Origin: Chelonoidis abingdonii
Lineage: Eukaryota > Chordata > Testudines > Testudinidae
Assembly (NCBI RefSeq): GCF_003597395.2
Contig: NC_133771.1
Location: 141,402,095 to 141,466,094, forward strand
DNA length: 64,000 nucleotides
Reading direction: 5' to 3'
Shown piece after piece: positions 58,668-64,000 of this stretch. Within the stretch, counting starts at the first letter, position 1. Each line of letters begins with the position of its first letter. A model generated the notes under the pieces. That model made no database searches. It was not told the DNA's origin and saw only the letters and a program-made list of their open reading frames with translations. A program made the position numbers and the translations under genes.

Positions 58668-59719
58668 CTATAAGGTGGGTGCATAACTGGTTGGAAAACC
58701 GTTCCCAGAGAATAGTTATTAGTGCGTCATAGTCAAGTTGGAAGGACATGCGAACTAGAGTCCCGCAGGGATCAGTTCTGGGTCTGTTCGATATCTTCAT
58801 CAGTGATTTAAATAATGGCATAGAGAGTACACTTATAAAGTTTGTGGACAATACCAAGCTGGGAGGGGATTGCAAGTGCTTTGGAGCATAGGATTAAAAT
58901 TCAGAATGATCTAGACAAAGCGAAGAAATGGTCTGAAGTTCAAGGATGAAATTCAATAAGGACAAATGCAAAGTACTCCACGTAGGAAGGAATGATCAGT
59001 TGCACACATACAAAATGGGAAATGACTGTCCAGGAAGGAGTACTACAGAAAGGGATCTAGGGGTCATAGTGGACCACAAGCTAAATATGAGTTAACAGTG
59101 TGACGCTGTTACAAAAAAAGCAAACATCATTCTGGGTTGTATGAGCTGGAGTGTTGCAAGCAAGACACAAGAAGTAATTCTTCCACTTTACTCCACTGAA
59201 CTGGAGTATTGTGTCCAGTTCCGGGTGCCACATTTCAGGTAAGATGAGGACAAATAGGAGAAAGTCAAGAGAAGAGTAACAAGAATTATGAAAGGTCTAA
59301 AAAACATGACCTGTAAGGGAAGATTGAAAAAATTGGGTTTGTATAGTCTAGAGAAGAGAAAACCCGGGGGACATAACAATTTTCAAGTACATAAAAGGTT
59401 GTTACAAGGAGGAGGGAGGAAAAAATGTTCTTGGTAACCTCTGAGGATAGGACAAGAAGGAATGGAGTTAAATTGTAGCAAGAGTTGTTTAGGCTGGCAT
59501 TAAGAAAAACTTGCTAACTGTCAGGGTGGTTAAGCACTGAAATAAATTGCCTAGGGAGGTTGTGGAATTTCCACCTGTGGAGATTTTTAAGAGCAGGTTA
59601 GACAGACACCTGTCAGGGATGGTCTAGGTAATACTTAGTCCTGCCATGAATGCAGGAGATTGGACTAGTTGACCTGTCAAGGTCCCCTCCAGTCCTACAG
59701 TTCTGTGATTCTATGATTC
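58668..59719 (+). mobile_element. CR1 LINE 3' part, sense
   Basis: Contains GTCCCGCAGGGATCAGTTCTGGG, ATCTTCATCAGTGATTTAAATAATGGCATAGAG, then GTGGACAATACCAAGCTGGG (the catalytic DD read here as D-N, so altered), AAAGTACTCCACGTAGGAAGG and ends TTCTGTGATTCTATGATTC, the CR1 3' terminal octamer-type repeat. Frame breaks are frequent; not a functional copy. Confidence 0.87.
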
Positions 59720-59721
59720 AC

Positions 59722-59825
59722 AGTGCCATTTATGTTCAGGGCTCCTTTGTGCTAGACACTTTACAAATATAGCAAAAGACAACTTTCATCCCTAAAGGCT
59801 CTAATCTAAATCTGCCTACATTCTT
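59722..59825 (+). mobile_element. Old CR1/L3-type interspersed repeat, copy 2
   Basis: TGCTAGACACTTTACAAATATAGCAAAAGACAAC...CTAATCTAAATCTGCC corresponds to the 3' part of the repeat at 25399. It lies directly after the CR1 end. Confidence 0.45.
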
Positions 59826-61089
59826 CCCACTGCACCCTGAGAACAGCTGGCTCAAAATGTTGAAAAGAGCTTTTTCAGGGGTTATTTCTGGTAATGGACA
59901 GTGGAGATATCCTCATGGAAAAAATAAGACTTTTTATATCATCATCACTGCATTTTAGGGTTAAAATATCATAAGAACCTCTGACCTTGCTGGGAATATG
60001 CATTTCTGATTTCAGTGTCAGGTTTGCCCCTACTCCTAATAATTTTAAAATAATTCTTACCTTTTTTCCAGGGCACCAGTGCTGACCCTCCCTCTCACAT
60101 GCATCCATGCACAGAGCCCCACTGTGACAGTTCCTGTCCCCGACATGTCAGTTCCTTCCCTCTCTTACTTCCATTCTCTCTTTCTACATCAAAATGCTGT
60201 TCTGGCAGGAGATCTGAATGTGCAGCATGCTGAGGGGAACACAAATGCTAATATACACCTGTCTCCATTCACACTTGCCTGCTGCCCCCACAGCAGTGCT
60301 GATCTCACCTAGCCCCTAGATGGCTGGGCTCCTGGCTCTTCATGGCACTCCTCTTTGGCGCAGCTGGGGATTTGAGGCAGCAACTATATATGGAGCTAAG
60401 GATGCACTGTTGTGTCTGTGCTGCAGCCTGGGCACAGGTAGCTCCCCAGAGCGCTGATGCCTAGTAGAGGGATTCTACAGTTAAGGGCTGGAGAACATCA
60501 CTGGAGCTGGCAGTACTGGAAGAATATGGGTGTTTTCACATAAGTAAGACAAGGTCCTTTATATGTAGGAGATGTTGCAGCACAAGATGGAAGTTGTTGG
60601 CACCATTTTGGGGATACTTATTGGGTTGGTGCTTTCAACGCTTTGCTTTCATAAATGCTTGAGTATGAGACTTGAGGTGAAAAGAAAATCAATCATTTAA
60701 AAATTGACAGAGCCACAGTTAAGATCCCTTTCCAGCTATGTTCCACCTTCAGGAAGTATTGTTACAACTTAGAAATTGCATAGAATTTGAGTACCAATTT
60801 GTTCTTTTGAAAGCATTTTTGAATAGTCAACAATGCAATAATTTTATAAGATTGTTTCACATTTTATGTAACATACTGGGATTATGATTTTCAGAAACAA
60901 GTTAGGATTTTGGGTCCCTTGATTTTTTTTTGTGGGGAGGTAAGTCCTGTTTGAATCCCACTGAATCCCCCATTTGCTCGTAAGACCTAAACCACAATCA
61001 TTGGATGTCATCAATGGACACCTGTCTCTCTTAAGCATCCTACCTAGTAACTGTGGCAAATTGCCGGTATTGTTCTCTGGGTCTCGCGC

Positions 61090-61189
61090 NNNNNNNNNNN
61101 NNNNNNNNNNNNNNNNNNNNNNNNNNNNNNNNNNNNNNNNNNNNNNNNNNNNNNNNNNNNNNNNNNNNNNNNNNNNNNNNNNNNNNNNN
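61090..61189. other. Assembly gap (100 Ns)
   Basis: Exactly 100 N, the usual placeholder for a gap of unknown length. The left edge ends GGGTCTCGCGC and the right begins TTAATCTAAAG; nothing indicates how much is missing. Confidence 0.99.
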
Positions 61190-61741
61190 TTAATCTAAAG
61201 CAAACCTTCCTCCCTTGGCAGGGAATAAGGCCCCCTGCTAACACTCTTATGCTGCCCTCTGGCCATGCTGTATCACATAACATACCAGATTTGGCTGAGG
61301 ACAGGACATCAGAAGACACGCAATGCATTTGGTGGCTGTTTCGCTGACCAAAGGACACTATGAGAACTAACCTAACAACTTGAATCCCCTTAAAGGGACC
61401 TGAGTATCTGACACCTGTCGGGTCCCTTTAATTTATCTCAAGTTGGGCACTCTCCAATCATCATGTTTTTGTGATCCAAGATCACTAGCCTCTTTTTTGA
61501 AAATTTAGTTTTGAAAATTCATATTTTTGGTAATGTAGTAAAGGGTCAGATGTGTATTATAAATTGTAAAGGAGTCTTTATTAGAAAGTTGCCTGTGCAA
61601 TTCTGTTGCATAATAAGGCTCATTCTATTCAGGAGTTTATTAGAGGCTGGAAAGATTTTTGAAATCTTTGTTTTTAAAATGTTTACTTTTGTGCTTTTAT
61701 GATGTGCTTGGAGCTAGTGATAAGCACTTTATAGAAGTTTA

Positions 61742-61827
61742 AGGGTGAGATTTTCAGAAACACCTAACAGACTTTCAGTGGGACTTGGACTTCTAAATCA
61801 CTTAGGTGCTTTTGAAAATCCCACCTT
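61742..61827. mobile_element. Ancient amniote foldback repeat
   Basis: GGGTGAGATTTTCAGAAACACCTAA at the left faces TTAGGTGCTTTTGAAAATCCCACC at the right as imperfect inverted repeats with GTGGGACTTGGACTTCTAAATCACT inside. The phrase is common across amniotes. Confidence 0.6.
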
Positions 61828-62420
61828 CAATCAGTCAATCAAATGCATCCCGCTTCTGTGCTAGGCCACAGAAGTCTTGAAGATTGTTATTTGTGGTACA
61901 AGAGTTCAAATGCAGGTTCTTCTGAATTGATCTTATAAAAAGTAGGTTACTTTAGTTCTGGGTGCCTGATTCCAACATGATCTGCAAATTCACTCTTACG
62001 TTTGAGCTTTCCTGAATAATGTCTGAGGCTCAATTCTGCAAGTTGCCAAGAGCTCTGACCTCTGAGACAATTAAGCATCTGCTTAATTTTCAGCATGTTA
62101 ATAGTTTGATTGAAATTAAGGGGACTTGTGTGCTTAACTTTAAGGTTGGTTTATTGGAGTGTGCCAAAAAGTATACATACCACATTCTTTGCAATGATAT
62201 GTATACAAAATGAATAAATGATTCTTGAAATTATATCTTTTAACCAAAGTATAATTACATGAGGTATTCCACTAAAATAATCAATTAATTTTTCTAAAGT
62301 ACCATATGTAAAGGAAAAATAGCAATTTCTCTTGGCCAGATTGAAATTTACTTCAGCTTCACTATGGAAATTTTCTAAGTTATGTTCCTGGAGTGAATGT
62401 TTTCTTGAATTTCTTCTGGT

Positions 62421-62710
62421 GAAAATAAGAACATAAGAATGGCTGTACTGGGTCAGACCAAAGGTCCATGTAGCCCAGTATCCTGTCTACCGACAGTGGC
62501 CAATGCCAGGTGTCCCAGAGGGAGTGAACCTCACAGGCAATGATCAATTGATCTCTCTCCTGCTGCTCATCTCCACCCTCTGACAAACAGAGGCTAGGGA
62601 CACCCTTCCTTACCCATCCTGGCTAATATCCATTAACAGACTTAACTGGATAAATTCATGGAGGTTCTCTTTTAATGCTGTTATAGTCCTAGCCTTCACA
62701 GCCTCCACAG
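62421..62710 (-). mobile_element. CR1 3' end, antisense
   Basis: ATAAGAACATAAGAATGGCTGTACTGGGTCAGACCAAAGGTCC is the reverse of the 3' end seen at 41145-41180, and GCCCAGTATCCTGTCTACCGACAGTGGCCAATGCCAGGTG follows. It is 5'-truncated near GTCCTAGCCTTCACAGCC. It appears the least diverged CR1 here. Confidence 0.87.
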
Positions 62711-64000
62711 CCTCGGATTTCCACATGTTGACTGTGTGGTGTGAGAACAACAACACAGGATTTGAAGATGTGTATGGTTCTAAGCAGAACATCCATTTCT
62801 TCAGTGATACCTTTCAATGGAGAGTAGTTAGGCTACCAAATACCATTTCTAAGATCGTAGGTGGTAGTCTGTTAATATTCCCATTATAAGCACCACTACA
62901 TGAAATGATAGCATGAAACCATTTGGGACTATAATAAATACATTTCCAGTGATTTCTTGATGTATTCTTTCTCACCAAATTGAAACTTAAGCTATTTTCA
63001 GCACTTCTATCTGAATCCCAATTGCATTACAAAAGAAATTTCAGAAGAAGCTATTTGAGGTCAATTATAATTGAGCGTGGACTCTTTGTTCTTCAAGTAA
63101 ACCACTTAGAAAATATGTCAGGGGAATGTGATCATTTCTGCCTGGAAATCAGGCAAGTTTTCTAAATTAGAATTGTCTATCCTCTCTCATGTCAGACGGT
63201 TCGATTAGGATAACAGTAACACTTCAAACACCAGAACACCTTACTTGGCAAAACACTATCAGAAGAGAGTCTGGAATCAGAATAATTTGTCTAAACTTTA
63301 GATTTTAAATAGAATGAGGATCCAGTTTTAGATCACCCCTTGTTTTGATTTTGGTTGTGATGGGGGGGAAAGAGTATCTGTTGAGGTTTTGCAGAGCCAA
63401 GATTACCCTGGCTTTGTTTAGTTCTACATTTCAGTCTCCTTATTAAGAATGACTTACACTTTGGGCAAAATTGTGCTTGCTTATTTGCATGGTAGACAAT
63501 AAACTTGTTCATGCGAATAAGATTAACAGAATTTGATCCTATCTCTCATAATAAGAGACAGTATTTTTTGAAAATCTGTCAATATATAAATATTTTAAAT
63601 TATTTTATTCTTATTCTGATTAGCAATGATTTGTAAATATCTATAAATCACAAGCTGGTGCCATCATGATTTAGAAAGCTAGGAAACCTTAATGTTAGCT
63701 ATCCCCAGATTTAAGATATCTATGTGAAGTAGGTCATTCTCAGATCTCTCACTTAGAATCCTAATTGGCCTTTGGGTTTTGAGCTGAAAATCAAATTAAA
63801 GATAAACCATTTAGATTCTTTCTTCTCAGTTTAAAAAATGATATAAAAGTCATATTAAAACTCCCATATGTAATTTATATTCCCTCAGGCTTACTGGATG
63901 TAGTTTGAGGAGCCACGTAGGTATGAGACAGAATTTGGCTAGAATGTGTCGGGGAAAAGAAGACCACCTCTGTGATTTGATCAGACAGCCTGAGGCACCT

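Larger units (their letters stand above)
1..64000 (+). other. RYR2: RYR2 gene, internal segment (introns 10-17)
   Basis: The whole window lies within one gene on the + strand. Seven exons in order give an uninterrupted frame (935 coding bases). The products match vertebrate RYR2 far better than RYR1 or RYR3: the segment following the N-terminal MIR region keeps the RYR2-type motif [20 protein letters not shown], where RYR3 is quite different. RYR2 is a homotetrameric calcium release channel of about 5,000 residues in the sarcoplasmic reticulum of heart muscle and the ER of neurons. Only about 6 percent of the protein is encoded here. Exons 1-10 and 18 onward lie outside the window (or, for an upstream exon, possibly in the N gap). 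Promoter, start codon and 3' end are not present. Confidence 0.96.
53281..64000 (+). other. RYR2 intron 17 (5' part)
   Basis: At least 10.7 kb of intron. It carries an unassigned, possibly LTR-derived stretch at about 54.54-55.13 kb, a hAT-type fragment at 55.8 kb, an LTR-like stretch near 56.4-56.9 kb, a CR1 at 58.7-59.7 kb, a 100-N gap at 61.09 kb, an old palindrome at 61.7 kb and a CR1 3' end at 62.4 kb. 57.0-58.6 kb has several disjoint open frames on the - strand with no recognised domain. 59.8-61.0 and 62.7-64.0 kb show nothing assignable. Confidence 0.82.

Noticed and set aside
53281..64000. RYR2 exon 18
   Set aside because: I looked for a continuation encoding ILEVLHC and EGHIKSIISLLDKHG after 53280 and found none before 64000.
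1..64000. CRISPR arrays, bacterial operons, phage or toxin systems
   Set aside because: No spaced short direct-repeat array or prokaryotic gene organisation; the window is spliced vertebrate DNA.

Overview
The window is a stretch of a vertebrate nuclear genome, almost certainly a non-avian sauropsid and most likely a turtle. It lies inside one very large gene, the cardiac ryanodine receptor RYR2, read on the + strand. Seven consecutive coding exons can be placed with clean AG/GT borders and a reading frame that stays open across all joins: 21771-21845, 26630-26786, 41714-41878, 44267-44388, 45341-45524, 46535-46670 and 53185-53280. By residue numbering these are exons 11-17 of human RYR2 (about residues 258-570). 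They encode the end of the N-terminal beta-trefoil/MIR region and the start of the helical RIH solenoid. No other protein-coding gene is supported on either strand, and exons 10 and 18 were not found.

The remaining 98 percent is intron, densely packed with transposable elements. The turtle-like mix is: CR1 LINE fragments of several ages on both strands; hAT-type non-autonomous DNA transposons with 8-bp target duplications; a TA-flanked, mariner-like family present twice with unrelated cores; old MIR/CORE-SINE and amniote palindromic repeats; LTR-like remnants; and Penelope-like or related 3' ends. Family names come from memory of amniote repeats and could not be checked here.

Layout: 1-21770 is intron 10 (partial), with an LTR-like start, a CR1 carrying a nested hAT at 1.4-3.0 kb, an antisense retroviral-type LTR near 3.5-4.1 kb, a 969-N gap at 8451-9419 inside a tRNA-headed element, and the first mariner-like copy at 12.3-13.2 kb. 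Intron 11 (21846-26629) holds a GC-rich hAT fragment. Intron 12 (26787-41713, 14.9 kb) is the most TE-rich, with the second mariner-like copy, a 3.4-kb DNA transposon split by a CR1, and another CR1. Introns 13-15 are short; intron 13 has a transposon inside a transposon. Intron 16 and partial intron 17 carry CR1, MIR and LTR-like pieces and a 100-N gap at 61090-61189.

The exons splice into one chain of about 312 residues forming part of the cytoplasmic head of the sarcoplasmic-reticulum calcium release channel. The most notable coding observation is a histidine at the position matching human Arg414, a residue where human substitutions are linked to CPVT. I found no unknown biological system; the most unusual structures are nested or recombined transposons.
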